Source: JBGRQB01 sp041725875 (GTDB lineage: Bacteria; Bacteroidota; Ignavibacteria; Ignavibacteriales; Melioribacteraceae). From it: a stretch of DNA of 26,063 nt. The notes beneath the pieces were generated by a model. The model had not been told where the DNA came from. It searched no databases and saw only the letters and a list, made by a program, of their open reading frames with translations. The first letter of the stretch is position 1. Each line of letters starts with the position of its first letter. Of the stretch, positions 1 through 7,759 are shown piece by piece. The stretch lies in contig JBGRQB010000042.1 of assembly GCA_041725875.1 (NCBI GenBank), forward strand, positions 1-26,063. Direction: 5' to 3'. The translations under genes and the position numbers were made by a program.

Positions 1-1310
1 ATTCCCAAAGAATATCCGGCCAGAAATTTATTCTTCATTTTTCCAATGTTAAAATTGTGAACCATTTCCAATTGGTTCTGGAAAGGATATGCCTGATGGT
101 TAAAGTAAAACGGATAGGTTCTTTTCAAAGAATCTTTGGCTTCGTTATATGATAATGATTCTGTTGAAAAATAATCGATATCGTCAAAGTAGTAACTGGC
201 TTTATTTCTGATAGTTAAATCATCTGAAATTCTGTTCTCGTAACTAAGTTGAAAATCGTAACGTTTATGTTTTAAGAAATCTGCAGGATCGTTGTATCTT
301 GTAGAGATATCAACTTTTTCAGACAATGATCCGTCAGCCAAAACAGGAATACCTGTGTCTGTATCATATTTATCTCTGTTGGCGCCAACCTGTATTTCAA
401 TATTCTGATTTTTTGCAACATCCCAGCTTAAGGCTAAATATCCGTTTGCTGTTTTTTGTCCAAAATCGCGCCAGCCGTCAGTTTCAGTTAAACCAAAATC
501 AGTTCTGTATCTGAGGTTTTCAGAAATTGAACCACCTATACCGGCATTAAATGTTTTACTGTTAAAGCTTCCGTAAGAAACTGACACATTATATTTTTCA
601 TCAATTGTTGGTCTTTTTCTCACAACATTAATAATTCCGCCTAAAGCTGAATGACCGTATAAAACTGATTCAGGACCTTTAACAACTTCGATTGTTTCAA
701 CATTTGCAAGGTTAGTCTGAGGCGCACTTGTAGAGTGATTGTGACGTTCATCTCTTACACCGTCAACAAGCATTACAAAGTTGTTAAATCCTCTGAATCT
801 GAAAGTCTGGAAACCGCCGTATCTGTTAATAGCACGCACACCATTTACATTTTTTACAGCTTCAACCATATTGGTTACGTTTCTTTCTTCAAGAGTCTTT
901 GAAGTAACAATATTTACAGTTAAAGGAATTTCCTTAACAGGAACATCAACCTTAACAGCTGAGTTGCGGGATCTGATTCCGCTCACAGTAATTGCATTCA
1001 GGTTTGATGCTTTAACTTCGAGTTTTATATCAAGATATCTGGCTCCTGCTATTTTTACTCTGTGTTTCTTAAATCCTATATAGCTGAAAACAAGGATATC
1101 ACCGTCTGTAGCGTGAATATGGAAATGGCCTTCTCTGTTCGTAACTGTTCCGGTTGTGCTTCCTTCAATCATTACGTTAACTCCTTCAAGAGCTTTTCTG
1201 GTAGCTTTTTCTGTAACTTTACCAGATACTTCAAAAGAGGTTGCAAAAATTTGTCCGGCAATAAAAACTGCAAATAACACTAAGTAAATTTTGGTAAAAA
1301 TATGTTTCAT
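1..1310 (-). CDS. TonB-dependent outer-membrane receptor, partial (3' end outside window), B12-riboswitch controlled
   Basis: About 436 N-terminal residues are visible; the reading frame stays open to the window edge. Residues 1-23 form a signal peptide ending in GQIFA. A carboxypeptidase-regulatory-like domain follows (about 27-100, with EVSGKVTEKATRKALEGVNV and later FSYIGFKKHRV). The TonB plug comes next (LVDGVRDERH and IEVVKGPESVLYGHSALGGI), then the start of the beta barrel. The ATG at 1310 is preceded by GAGGAG at good spacing. The plug resembles siderophore-type receptors. However, the gene lies directly behind a cobalamin riboswitch and the btuFCD importer, so a corrinoid, cobamide precursor or cobalt chelate is the likely ligand. 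That substrate is inferred from context. It is distinct from the BtuB-like receptor at 13537-15435, which lacks the regulatory-like N-terminal domain. Confidence 0.93.
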   Translation of the reverse strand, partial: MKHIFTKIYLVLFAVFIAGQIFATSFEVSGKVTEKATRKALEGVNVMIEGSTTGTVTNREGHFHIHATDGDILVFSYIGFKKHRVKIAGARYLDIKLEVKASNLNAITVSGIRSRNSAVKVDVPVKEIPLTVNIVTSKTLEERNVTNMVEAVKNVNGVRAINRYGGFQTFRFRGFNNFVMLVDGVRDERHNHSTSAPQTNLANVETIEVVKGPESVLYGHSALGGIINVVRKRPTIDEKYNVSVSYGSFNSKTFNAGIGGSISENLRYRTDFGLTETDGWRDFGQKTANGYLALSWDVAKNQNIEIQVGANRDKYDTDTGIPVLADGSLSEKVDISTRYNDPADFLKHKRYDFQLSYENRISDDLTIRNKASYYFDDIDYFSTESLSYNEAKDSLKRTYPFYFNHQAYPFQNQLEMVHNFNIGKMKNKFLAGYSLG

Positions 1311-1426
1311 TTTCTCCTCGAGATAGTTTAAAAATTAACCTCGGAAGTGCATACTCTTTCACTAAATTCAATTAATACACTTCATACAAATTGAATTCGT
1401 AATTTTCTTTTTCAAAAGAGTAATTA

Positions 1427-1456
1427 TAATACGGTTAGATTTGTGTGGCCGTATTA
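1427..1456 (-). promoter_or_regulatory. leader hairpin between riboswitch 1 and the receptor start
   Basis: On the minus-strand RNA an 8-bp stem (TAATACGG with CCGTATTA) encloses a loop of about 14 nt, just downstream of the cobalamin aptamer and its P13-like hairpin. No T-run follows, so it does not look like an intrinsic terminator. It may belong to the expression platform that controls access to the receptor ribosome binding site about 115 nt further on. A second, imperfect A/T-rich hairpin (TCTTTT with AAAAGA) lies at about 1400-1425. The role is inferred. Confidence 0.4.
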
Positions 1457-1458
1457 CA

Positions 1459-1480
1459 AGACTCCAACTCCCGAAAGTCT
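1459..1480 (-). promoter_or_regulatory. P13-like kissing-loop hairpin of cobalamin riboswitch 1
   Basis: The RNA has the stem AGACT/AGTCT around a loop containing TTCGGGAGTT, placed 11 nt after the aptamer closing stem. The loop CGGG complements CCCG in the aptamer L5 loop (ACCCGCAACTGTAAGCG). This is the expected L5-L13 contact that couples cobalamin binding to downstream expression. The same hairpin with the same TTCGGGAGTT loop occurs after riboswitch 2. Pairing was read by eye. Confidence 0.6.
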
Positions 1481-1491
1481 TCTAATTTTCA

Positions 1492-1642
1492 TTATTCAGC
1501 CGGTCTCCTGACTTGCGCTTCACAAAAACACCTTCCCATCTTTATGACAGTGGTAATTGGTTTTGCAACTACACGCTTACAGTTGCGGGTACAGTTCCGG
1601 ATTTTCACCAGATTCCCTGATAACTTTGTTATCACTGAATAA
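1492..1642 (-). promoter_or_regulatory. Cobalamin riboswitch 1 (aptamer)
   Basis: The minus-strand RNA has all conserved boxes in order: TCAGGGAATC, the L4 hairpin with a TGAAAAT loop, ACTGTACCCGCAACTGTAA, CCACTG, GGGAAGG and AAGTCAGGAGACC. The closing stem P1 is perfect: TTATTCAG (1635-1642) with CTGAATAA (1492-1499). A P6-arm helix (CAAAAC with GTTTTTG) encloses CCACTG and GGGAAGG. The aptamer begins only 24 nt after the btuD stop and lies before the receptor at 1-1310. It can therefore act either from its own promoter or inside the long operon transcript. No T-tract terminator follows, so translational control is more likely than transcription attenuation. Confidence 0.95.
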
Positions 1643-1666
1643 CAAGAACAATTTATTTATTAAAGT

Positions 1667-2446
1667 TTAATTCTTAACAGCAGAAAGAGGGATAATAGAT
1701 TTATACTCCCCTTCCATTTTACTGATCTTTACATTTACACTAAAAACTTTTTCAAGTACAGATTCGCTCAGAACTTCATCAGGATGCCCGTCAGCAAAAA
1801 TTTTTCCTTCTTCCAGAACGATAACTCTGTCAGAAAATCTTTTTGCCTGGTTAAGATCGTGAAGAACCATCAATATGGTTTTCTCTTTTGCTTTATTGTA
1901 CTCTGACAATATTTCTAAAATCTTGTACTGGTGAGAAATATCTAAAAATGTATTTGGTTCATCCAGTAAAAGAATATCTGTATCTTGTGCAAACGTCATT
2001 GCTATGCGCGCTCTTTGTCGTTCACCGCCCGAAAGTTTTGCAAGCAATCTGTTTTCAAAATTATTTAAGTCAAAAATGTTTATGGCATTTTTAACTTTAT
2101 CCAAATCTTCCTGTTTCAGACTCTGGTTCCAGCCGGTGTAAGGAAAGCGACCAAAAGAGACAAGCTCTTCAACCGTAAACTGAGGTATCTGTTTCAGTAC
2201 CTGCGGAAGAAACGCCATAACCTGTGCAAGATTTTTTGATTTATATTTATTTACTTCAACATCATTTATGAAAATTTCACCTGAATCAGGCTTCATATTT
2301 CCTGATAAAACTTTTAACAAAGTAGATTTCCCGGAACCATTCGGCCCCACAACAGAAACCATTTCACCTTTATTAATTTGCAGATTGATGTTGTTCAAAA
2401 TATTTTTGTTTTCATAACCGGCATTCAGGTTTTCGGTTTTAATCAT
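1667..2446 (-). CDS. btuD: ABC transporter ATP-binding protein, corrinoid/iron-chelate type (BtuD-like)
   Basis: The cytoplasmic ATPase of a type II importer, 259 aa, the usual length for the FepC/BtuD/HmuV family. Walker A GPNGSGKST is at residues 34-42, signature LSGGERQ at 138-144, Walker B ILLLDEP at 158-164 and the switch His at 196 (VLHDLN). The ATG overlaps the last 8 bases of the permease gene, indicating translational coupling. The family alone does not separate B12 from siderophore or heme transport. The position behind a cbi operon and between two cobalamin riboswitches makes corrinoid uptake the best reading. It is the last gene before riboswitch 1. Confidence 0.92.
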   Translation of the reverse strand: MIKTENLNAGYENKNILNNINLQINKGEMVSVVGPNGSGKSTLLKVLSGNMKPDSGEIFINDVEVNKYKSKNLAQVMAFLPQVLKQIPQFTVEELVSFGRFPYTGWNQSLKQEDLDKVKNAINIFDLNNFENRLLAKLSGGERQRARIAMTFAQDTDILLLDEPNTFLDISHQYKILEILSEYNKAKEKTILMVLHDLNQAKRFSDRVIVLEEGKIFADGHPDEVLSESVLEKVFSVNVKISKMEGEYKSIIPLSAVKN

Positions 2447-3434
2447 TTTTTAATCCTCCTCTAAGTAAGTAAAGGAAGAAAGGACCGCCAAGTAAAGCCA
2501 TAATAATTCCTACCGGAAGTTCTACCGGTTCTAAAACTTTACGGGCAATTGTATCGCATAAAATTACTATGGTTCCGCCCAGCAAAGCTGATGCAGGGAA
2601 AAGATATTTATAATTGGAACCGACCATCAATCTGGCTGCGTGAGGAACAATTAGTCCCACAAACCCGAGTAACCCGGCAACACTTACACTGCTTGCTGCA
2701 AGCAATGCAGCAACCGCAATAAAGATGATTCTTGTCTGTTCAACTTTGAGTCCCAAACTACGGGCAGTTTCATCACCAAGCATCAGAAGATTAAGTTTTT
2801 CAGCCATAATGATGAGGATTAAAAGTCCGGCTGAAACATAAGGCCATAAAATATTAAAATGGCTCCAGCTTCTTGTTGATAGCCCGCCAATCATAAAATT
2901 GATAACACCATCAACTCTGTCAGGGAAAAAGATCATTAATCCACTTATTCCGGCTCCTAAAAATGCTGATACGGCAACACCTGATAAAATTAATCTGAGA
3001 GGTTCAAGTCCGCCACGCCAAGCCATTGCAAAGATTAAAAGAGTTGCAAAGAGAGCTCCTAAAAATGCAACAGGTGTAAGGAGATACATTTCATCGGGGA
3101 ATAAAATTAAAATTATAACTGCTGCCAGTCCGGCACCTGATGAAACTCCAATGATGTTCGGACTCGCAAGTGAGTTTTTCATTATCCCCTGCAATGTTGC
3201 TCCTGAAAGAGAGAGAGCAATGCCGACACATCCAGCAACAAGTGTGCGCGGAATTCTGATATCCCAAATTAATGTGTGGTTTAATCCGTTATCGTTTCCT
3301 GTTAAAACAGAAATGATACTTTTGATTGAAACATCCACTGCGCCTGCTGAAATACTTATCAATACGGAAGCAATAAGTAGCAGAGGCAAAATTATAAAAT
3401 ATATTTTTCTATGTAAGTTTATATTTTTAAGCAT
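2439..3434 (-). CDS. btuC: FecCD-family ABC permease (BtuC-like)
   Basis: A polytopic inner-membrane protein of 331 aa, typical of BtuC/FecCD permeases, with about ten hydrophobic segments. The family signature is clear near residues 60-90 (SLSGATLQGIMKNSLASPN followed by IIGVSSGAG), with later blocks VAGLLGFVGLIVPHAARL and ELPVGIIMALLGGPFF. It would form the channel that the adjacent ATPase drives and that receives substrate from the binding lipoprotein encoded just upstream. The start lies one base after the btuF stop, and the 3' end overlaps btuD. B12 specificity rests on context. Confidence 0.93.
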   Translation of the reverse strand: MLKNINLHRKIYFIILPLLLIASVLISISAGAVDVSIKSIISVLTGNDNGLNHTLIWDIRIPRTLVAGCVGIALSLSGATLQGIMKNSLASPNIIGVSSGAGLAAVIILILFPDEMYLLTPVAFLGALFATLLIFAMAWRGGLEPLRLILSGVAVSAFLGAGISGLMIFFPDRVDGVINFMIGGLSTRSWSHFNILWPYVSAGLLILIIMAEKLNLLMLGDETARSLGLKVEQTRIIFIAVAALLAASSVSVAGLLGFVGLIVPHAARLMVGSNYKYLFPASALLGGTIVILCDTIARKVLEPVELPVGIIMALLGGPFFLYLLRGGLKND

Positions 3435-3435
3435 A

Positions 3436-4383
3436 TCAATTATTGATCTTCTCTGCCAGATATTCTATTGCATCAGGATATTTAAAGTTAGCTTTGAACA
3501 TAAACATCTCCTTTGGCAGGAAATAAACTTTATTATTTTTAACTGCGTTCAGTTTTTTCCAGGCATTGTTGTTGATTAACTCTTTTCCGAGTCTGGATTT
3601 AATTTTATCTGTATCCCCCATTGTTTTAACAAAAATAATATCAGGATCGAGTTCAACTATTTTTTCCAGACTAAACTCAACTCGTCTGCTGTTATTTATA
3701 GGAGAATATTTTATAACATTTTCAATTCCCAATATTTGCAATAAGGTACCTGTATCTCCTCCGGGCAATTCGCAGGAAATATTTTTTGTACTTGCAAAAA
3801 GGATTAAAGCTTTAAGATTTCTGTTGTTTTTTAATCTGTCTACAGTCAGATTAATTTTATTTTTTAATCCTGCTATAACAGGTTTGATCTCTTTTTCAGA
3901 TTCATTAATAATGGAGAACAATTTTAATATATCGAGAAAATCAAAATAGGTTGCGTAATTAATAGGCAAAACCGGAATATTATTTTGCTGTAGAAAACTC
4001 TTAATTTTATTTTGACCTCTGATATTATCAGCAATAACTACCAGTTCCGGTTCTTTCTGCATAATAACTTCAATATTGGGAGATCCCATATTTCCCATAA
4101 CCGGAATTTTCTCAGCCCATTTTGCAAGAGAGTTTCTGGCAACTACTCTTCCTGTAATATTTCCTCCGCACAGCTTCCAGGGTTCCAGTAAAGAATTGTA
4201 TAAAACCACAACTCGCTTTGGCTGTAAAGGAACGTTATAAATCTTGTCGTCAAACATTTTGACTGAGATTATTTTTTCATCTTTCTCTAATATTTCAAAA
4301 TATTTTTTCTCTTCAGAGTTTTTATCTCCACAGGAGACTAAAAGAAAAATCGTTATAAATATCAGATAATTTAATTTTCGCAT
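3436..4383 (-). CDS. btuF: Periplasmic substrate-binding lipoprotein of ABC importer (BtuF-like)
   Basis: A 315-aa type III periplasmic binding protein (BtuF/FepB superfamily). The N-terminus is a lipoprotein signal with lipobox LLVSC and lipidated Cys18, so it is probably membrane-anchored facing the periplasm. Two lobes are recognisable: residues about 50-130 (RVVVLYNSLLEPWKLCGG and the later NIEVIMQKEPELVVIAD) and the C-terminal lobe (ELPGGDTGTLLQILGIENV and VELDPDIIFVKT). These are the usual helical-backbone fold landmarks. It lies 11 nt after cbiK and one base before btuC. Ligand choice (cobalamin, cobinamide or another chelate) cannot be read from the sequence; the operon favours a corrinoid. 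Confidence 0.88.
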   Translation of the reverse strand: MRKLNYLIFITIFLLVSCGDKNSEEKKYFEILEKDEKIISVKMFDDKIYNVPLQPKRVVVLYNSLLEPWKLCGGNITGRVVARNSLAKWAEKIPVMGNMGSPNIEVIMQKEPELVVIADNIRGQNKIKSFLQQNNIPVLPINYATYFDFLDILKLFSIINESEKEIKPVIAGLKNKINLTVDRLKNNRNLKALILFASTKNISCELPGGDTGTLLQILGIENVIKYSPINNSRRVEFSLEKIVELDPDIIFVKTMGDTDKIKSRLGKELINNNAWKKLNAVKNNKVYFLPKEMFMFKANFKYPDAIEYLAEKINN

Positions 4384-4394
4384 TTTTACTGTTT

Positions 4395-5252
4395 CTAATG
4401 TTTATGTGTTTTTGTTTCTGTTTTACCGGAAATAAGTTCTTCAAGAGTATGAATAAAAATCTTTCTGATCTCTTTGTTTTCTCCGAGTCCGTGAAGATAA
4501 ACTTCTGCTTCAATTCCATGATTTTTCAAAATTGTTTTCCAGCTGTCATTTTCATCACTTGCTATATCATTTTTAGCATGATCACCGGCAACAATCATAA
4601 GTGGCATTAAAACAACTTCTTTCACATTTTCTTTTTTCAGTTTTTTGATCAGCAAAGGCAACTCAGGATAACCTTCAATATTGGCAATGTGAAGTTTTTC
4701 ATTTTTTTCTTTCATCATATTTTGAAGTTGAGAATAACATGCATTTGCCGGATGGTGTGTTCCGTGACCGATAAATACAATATGTTTTCCTGAGAATTTT
4801 TCAGTCTGAGACATTAATGCAGAAATTGTATTTCTGTAGTCAGTTTCTTCTGCAAGAAGAGGATGTCCGAATTTTATCTTTACATCTTTACCCTTTCCTC
4901 TTTTAAGCACAGTGTGTGCAAGATCGTGATATTCAGATCCTGGAATAATATGTAATGACTGTACATAAATTTCCTTAAATCCTTCTGCAATCATTTTATC
5001 AATAGCTTCTGCAGGAGATAAAATTTCTATTCCGTCTCTCTTCTTAATTTTTTTTCTGATAATTCTTGAAGTAAATGCTCGTTTCACTTCATAATTTTGA
5101 AATTTATCTTTAACATCATTTTCAATACTTTCAATGCAGAGTTTTCTGGTTTCCGGGTAACTTGTTCCAAAGCTGACAACCAAAATACCTTTTTTGTTTT
5201 GTGCAAAAACAGCGCCTAAAAGAAGTACAAGAATCATAATTTTAGTTTTCAT
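4395..5252 (-). CDS. cbiK: Sirohydrochlorin cobaltochelatase CbiK, with signal peptide
   Basis: The class II chelatase that inserts cobalt into sirohydrochlorin, the first dedicated step of the anaerobic pathway. Length is 285 aa. The two metal-binding histidines fall in IGHGTHHPANACY (His163) and LMIVAGDHAKNDIASD (His225). Their 62-residue spacing matches His145/His207 of the Salmonella enzyme. Unusually, residues 1-17 (MKTKIMILVLLLGAVFA) look like a cleavable signal peptide placed directly before the fold (KKGILVVSFGTSYPETR). A periplasmic form is known in Desulfovibrio (CbiKP). The C-terminus ends in a short Lys/His tail (THKH). The gene overlaps cbiJ by 11 nt and precedes btuF by 11 nt. 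Location and metal are inferred. Confidence 0.92.
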   Translation of the reverse strand: MKTKIMILVLLLGAVFAQNKKGILVVSFGTSYPETRKLCIESIENDVKDKFQNYEVKRAFTSRIIRKKIKKRDGIEILSPAEAIDKMIAEGFKEIYVQSLHIIPGSEYHDLAHTVLKRGKGKDVKIKFGHPLLAEETDYRNTISALMSQTEKFSGKHIVFIGHGTHHPANACYSQLQNMMKEKNEKLHIANIEGYPELPLLIKKLKKENVKEVVLMPLMIVAGDHAKNDIASDENDSWKTILKNHGIEAEVYLHGLGENKEIRKIFIHTLEELISGKTETKTHKH

Positions 5253-6009
5253 TTTTAACCTCTATATAATTTTTCAAATCTTCTATTGTTCTTACCAGTT
5301 GCGGATAATTCACTTCTTTTCTTTTAATCATAATTACCGGAATGTTTAAGAATTTTGCTGCTTCAAGTTTTTCAAAAATTCCGCCTGTCTCTCCGCTCTC
5401 TTTTGTAACAAGCACTCCGGCATTTATATTTTTCATAATTTCTATGTTAAGAGATGAAGAAAAAGGGCCTTTCATTGCAATTATATTTTGATTTGGAATT
5501 CCCAGATCTTCACACTTTTTAACCATTGTACTGAGAGACAAGACTCTTGGGAAAACTCTGCTTACATCAATCTTACTTGTAATCTTGTGAAGATCTTTAC
5601 TACCTGTTGTACAAAAAACATTCCCTTTTATATTGATTAATTTCTCAGCAGCTTCTTCATAAGAATCAGTCATTATGATATTTTCATAATCATAATCTTG
5701 AGAAAAATTCTCTCTCTCAAATCTGATATAGTTTGTATTTGTTGCTTTGGCTGCGGTAATTATATTTTCAGAAGCTTCAACAGCAAAGGGGTGCGTCATA
5801 TCAACGACAAGTTTTACAGGATTATTTACAAAGAGATTTTCAAAATCAGCCGCAGTTAATTTTTGTGTTATAATTTTCAGATTTTCATTTTCAGTAAATA
5901 AAGACCCGGCAAAATCAGTTGTAACAGAAGCAATTACTTTATATCCTTTATCAAGGAGAAAAGTGACTATCTCTTTTCCTTCTGATGTACCTGCAACAAC
6001 AAAAATCAT
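5242..6009 (-). CDS. cbiJ: Cobalt-precorrin-6A reductase CbiJ
   Basis: A 255-aa NAD(P)H-dependent reductase of the CbiJ/CobK family that reduces cobalt-precorrin-6A to 6B. The N-terminal nucleotide-binding start MIFVVAGTSEGKEIVTFL is diagnostic. Further family blocks are VVDMTHPFAVEASENI and VFCTTGSKDLHKI. The later VLVTKESGETGGIFEKLEAA carries the conserved TKESG segment. The ATG shares an ATGA overlap with the cbiH stop, and the end overlaps cbiK by 11 nt, so it is translationally coupled on both sides. Confidence 0.93.
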   Translation of the reverse strand: MIFVVAGTSEGKEIVTFLLDKGYKVIASVTTDFAGSLFTENENLKIITQKLTAADFENLFVNNPVKLVVDMTHPFAVEASENIITAAKATNTNYIRFERENFSQDYDYENIIMTDSYEEAAEKLINIKGNVFCTTGSKDLHKITSKIDVSRVFPRVLSLSTMVKKCEDLGIPNQNIIAMKGPFSSSLNIEIMKNINAGVLVTKESGETGGIFEKLEAAKFLNIPVIMIKRKEVNYPQLVRTIEDLKNYIEVKNEN

Positions 6010-6734
6010 AATTTGTAACCTCTGGGTGTAATCATCTTATTGTTGACTTCTCTTGTATTACTGTTACCAATTATAATTACAGTAAACATATCAATCTCTT
6101 CCTGTAAAACTTTATCTAACGGAGTTATTACAATTGACTGATTTTCACGTTCGGCGTTTCTCACAATTCCTGTTACTGTTTCAGGTGTTTTATACTTTAA
6201 GAAAATTTCAACTGCCTTGTTTATAAAATCTGGTCTCCCTTTACTTTTAGGATTGTAAAGTGAAATCACAAAATCTCCCTCTGCTGCAAGATGAAGACGT
6301 TTTTCAATTAACTCCCAGGGAGTTAGTCTGTCGCTCAGACTAATACTGCAGTGATCGTGCATAACAGGAGCGCCAAGTAAAGCTGCGGCTGCGTTATTTG
6401 CGGAGACAGCAGGGATAATTTCAACATCAATATCTTTCCTCTGAACAAGCTCCATTACAGGTCCGGCCATTCCGTAAAAACCTGAATCACCGCCACTGAC
6501 AAGAGAAACTATTTTTCCGTTTTCTGCGTTGGCAATTGCAATTTTGCATCTTTCAATCTCTTTTGTCATAAAAGAATTAACAATATCTTTTCCTTCACAC
6601 AATTCCTTTACAAGTTCTACGTAAAATTTATACCCAACAATCACTTCACTTTGTTCAATAGCTTTTTGCGCTCTGATTGTCAGCAGATCATTTTTTCCCG
6701 GTCCGATACCAACTACAAACAACTTCCCTTTCAT
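6006..6734 (-). CDS. cbiH: Cobalt-factor III / precorrin-3B C17-methyltransferase CbiH
   Basis: An SAM-dependent methyltransferase of the corrin C-methylase superfamily, 242 aa from the chosen start. The SAM-binding start KLFVVGIGPGKNDLLTIRA (GIGPG at about 9-13) and SLVSGGDSGFYGMAG are typical. ALLGAPVMHDHCSISLSDR followed by TPWE marks the CbiH/CobJ group, which also closes the ring (C17 methylation, ring contraction). I chose the ATG at 6734 because it forms an ATGA overlap with the cbiG stop and has GGAG 6 nt upstream. An in-frame ATG at 6749 would place that ribosome binding site inside the coding region. Confidence 0.92.
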   Translation of the reverse strand: MKGKLFVVGIGPGKNDLLTIRAQKAIEQSEVIVGYKFYVELVKELCEGKDIVNSFMTKEIERCKIAIANAENGKIVSLVSGGDSGFYGMAGPVMELVQRKDIDVEIIPAVSANNAAAALLGAPVMHDHCSISLSDRLTPWELIEKRLHLAAEGDFVISLYNPKSKGRPDFINKAVEIFLKYKTPETVTGIVRNAERENQSIVITPLDKVLQEEIDMFTVIIIGNSNTREVNNKMITPRGYKL

Positions 6735-7759
6735 TCTCTCTCCAAACATATACTCTTATCTTTTACCAAAGCTATTGTAACTCCTTCGGAAGCATACCTT
6801 TTCGTAATTATTTCCGGTTCTTTTGCTGCAAGATATGCAGATGGTTCTGCAACTGCTTTTACACCGGTAATTGATTCAACAAATTCACTTCCTTCAAAAT
6901 CATCTTCAATTTTCTTTATCTCTTCAAAAGGAATAACTTCCAACTCAACATTCATTTCTTCAACTAATTTCAGAATTCCTTTTTCATTTGCTTTAAGCGG
7001 AACGGTTGCAACTTTGCCAATGGAATTAATTTCTATTCTATTTTCTGTCAATACTTTCTTTAGAACCATATTGATGGTTTCATAACTTGTATCTTTTCGG
7101 CATCCGAGTCCGACAACCACATTATTCGGAACAAGCTGAGGTAAATCAGTTTCAAAGTTTTTTTCACTGATTATCAAATCAATATTTTCTGATAATTTTG
7201 TTTCAAATTTCAGATTGTCAGGCAATGTAATTTTCACATCTATATCTGAGTAAATTTTCACTTCTTCAGTTTCAAGAATTTTCACTGCAGCATTTTTCAA
7301 GTTTTTCAGGTTTTTGATGTAAAAATTATTTCGCCTTGCAATTTCATCAAATGCCGGAAGTTGATTAACATCGGATGCTGTTGTTATTACAGGATTTGCA
7401 TTTAACAACTTTGCAATTTTGATTGTTAAATCATTTGCACCACCTAAATGTCCCGACAATAAACTGATTACATTTTTTCCCTTTTCATCAATTACCACAA
7501 CTGCCGGATCATTTTTTTTATCTTTCAATAAATCAGCAATGCTTCTTACCACAATTCCCGTTGACATAATAAAAACAAATGCGTTTGTAGCGTCCCAGTT
7601 TTCATTAACAAATCCTTTAATTGATTCAAAACGATTGTGGTTAAGATTAAATTTTTCAGATATTCTGTTATTTACAAAAATCTCTGAGTCATTTATATTA
7701 CTCTGAATTTTCTCAGCAACCGATACACCATTATATGTTAAAGCTGCAATTTTTATCAC
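6731..7759 (-). CDS. cbiG: Cobalt-precorrin-5A hydrolase CbiG
   Basis: CbiG opens the delta-lactone of cobalt-precorrin-5A and releases acetaldehyde, a step specific to the anaerobic route. The protein has 342 aa with both family domains. The N-terminal half contains FIMSTGIVVRSIADLL (about 63-78) and ISLLSGHLGGANDLT (98-112). The C-terminal half contains VVVGLGCRKDTSYETI (214-229) and later a region ending in AYLAAKEPEIITKRYASEGV. The start is GTG and forms a GTGA overlap with the cbiF stop. Presence of CbiG with CbiK and CbiD, and no CobG or CobNST, identifies the oxygen-independent pathway. Confidence 0.94.
   Translation of the reverse strand: MIKIAALTYNGVSVAEKIQSNINDSEIFVNNRISEKFNLNHNRFESIKGFVNENWDATNAFVFIMSTGIVVRSIADLLKDKKNDPAVVVIDEKGKNVISLLSGHLGGANDLTIKIAKLLNANPVITTASDVNQLPAFDEIARRNNFYIKNLKNLKNAAVKILETEEVKIYSDIDVKITLPDNLKFETKLSENIDLIISEKNFETDLPQLVPNNVVVGLGCRKDTSYETINMVLKKVLTENRIEINSIGKVATVPLKANEKGILKLVEEMNVELEVIPFEEIKKIEDDFEGSEFVESITGVKAVAEPSAYLAAKEPEIITKRYASEGVTIALVKDKSICLERE

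Noticed and set aside
1427..1456. Hairpin after riboswitch 1 as an intrinsic terminator
   Set aside because: The stem is A/T-rich and no T-run follows on the minus strand; kept only as a possible leader structure.
2899..3579. Long plus-strand open frame opposite btuC/btuF
   Set aside because: It is antisense to two clear family members, shows no recognisable domain, and runs across their junction; a composition shadow.
6735..6749. Upstream ATG for cbiH giving five extra residues
   Set aside because: The GGAG site sits between the two ATGs, and the downstream ATG forms the ATGA overlap seen throughout this operon.
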